A stretch of 35,814 nucleotides of DNA from SAR116 cluster bacterium AG-313-A07 (GTDB lineage: Bacteria > Pseudomonadota > Alphaproteobacteria > Thalassobaculales > Thalassobaculaceae), in contig QBVV01000019.1 of NCBI GenBank assembly GCA_003284265.1, positions 1 to 35,814 of the forward strand, given 5' to 3'. The position numbers and the translations under genes were made by a program. This document shows positions 35,479 to 35,814 of the stretch, piece by piece (within the stretch, counting starts at the first letter, position 1; each line of letters begins with the position of its first letter). The notes below the pieces were generated by a model that was not told the origin of the DNA, did not search any database, and saw nothing but the letters and a program-made list of their open reading frames with translations.

Positions 35479-35814
35479 ATGCGGACGATTTTAATGACGT
35501 TTACTTCTTTATTTGTTTTGGCAACGGGCGGATATGCTGAAGACTTTACTGGATGGTGCGTTGATATGGGCCAACCGGGTTGCCAAGACCGATATATTCC
35601 ATTTTATGAAAACTCCATTGGCTGGTGCGAAGAAAGCTGTTCCTTAACTAACCGGGTAAAAGTTACTAATATGTCAGCAAATCTTTACGATTACACATGC
35701 CAGTCCGACCATGCGGGAACTGTAAAAAGCCGTGTAATGATTTTAACGCAAACAGTTTATGACAATACGGGAACTGAGGTTGATAAACACTCTTTCATAA
35801 CAAATTATGGAACT
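35479..35814 (+). CDS. Cysteine-containing secreted protein, cut by the window end
   Basis: An open frame of at least 112 residues running off the window. The ATG has AAGG eight bases upstream; an in-frame ATG at 35458 is an alternative. Residues 1-20 (MRTILMTFTSLFVLATGGYA) form a clear signal peptide, followed by ED. The mature part carries cysteines in GWCVDMGQPGC, GWCEESC and DYTC, five in all, suggesting disulfides in the periplasm or outside the cell. No family is recognised. It begins immediately beside integrase remnant B and is divergent from it. Confidence 0.6.
   Translation, partial: MRTILMTFTSLFVLATGGYAEDFTGWCVDMGQPGCQDRYIPFYENSIGWCEESCSLTNRVKVTNMSANLYDYTCQSDHAGTVKSRVMILTQTVYDNTGTEVDKHSFITNYGT

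Overview
The window looks like a chromosomal segment of an AT-leaning alphaproteobacterium, probably a free-living, Rhodospirillales-like or marine lineage. The evidence is the order rnd - lptC - lptA - lptB - rpoN - ptsN, a DUF1491 protein, a flagellar FliG, a PolA with an intact proofreading domain, a cobyric acid synthase, and many small-molecule oxidoreductases (TauD-type, CmcJ-type, SDR, FAH, CoA-transferase). The taxonomic placement is inference from gene content and order. No rRNA, tRNA or CRISPR array was seen.

Layout. 1-3.4 kb: fliG, a TauD/TfdA dioxygenase, an EamA transporter and a DUF1491 protein. 3.7-8.0 kb (+): thrS, infC, hemH and a nitroreductase. infC is best read from an ATA start behind a perfect Shine-Dalgarno, which lengthens it by 16 codons. 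8.0-11.3 kb (-): a VOC protein and polA. 11.4-18.0 kb (+): a compact run of CmcJ-like oxygenase, an SDR lacking the catalytic Tyr, cobQ, a secreted cyclophilin, an NAD-dependent epimerase, an FAH-family hydrolase and an MBL-fold hydrolase. 18.1-25.3 kb (-): Nudix, ptsN, rpoN, lptB, lptA, lptC, a short RNase D-like exonuclease and a CaiB-type CoA-transferase. The block combines lipopolysaccharide export with sigma-54/nitrogen-PTS control.

25.5-32.4 kb is more accessory: a DUF6065-like protein, a 1094-residue modular subtilase with four PPC repeats and no signal peptide, a 52-codon gene with a good ribosome binding site, a PQQ-type sugar dehydrogenase, and an M50 membrane protease with a zinc ribbon. 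32.4-35.8 kb is a decayed mobile region. It holds a MORN-repeat protein with an uncertain start, a GFA-type zinc protein, two separate C-terminal remnants of one kind of tyrosine recombinase, long perfect inverted repeats, and several very small genes with strong ribosome binding sites, at least two of them with signal peptides. One of these secreted genes appears frame-broken, and the last runs off the window.

No complete new multi-gene system could be demonstrated. The best leads are the non-canonical infC start, the modular protease, the small unannotated genes, and the integrase-remnant island with its small secreted proteins.
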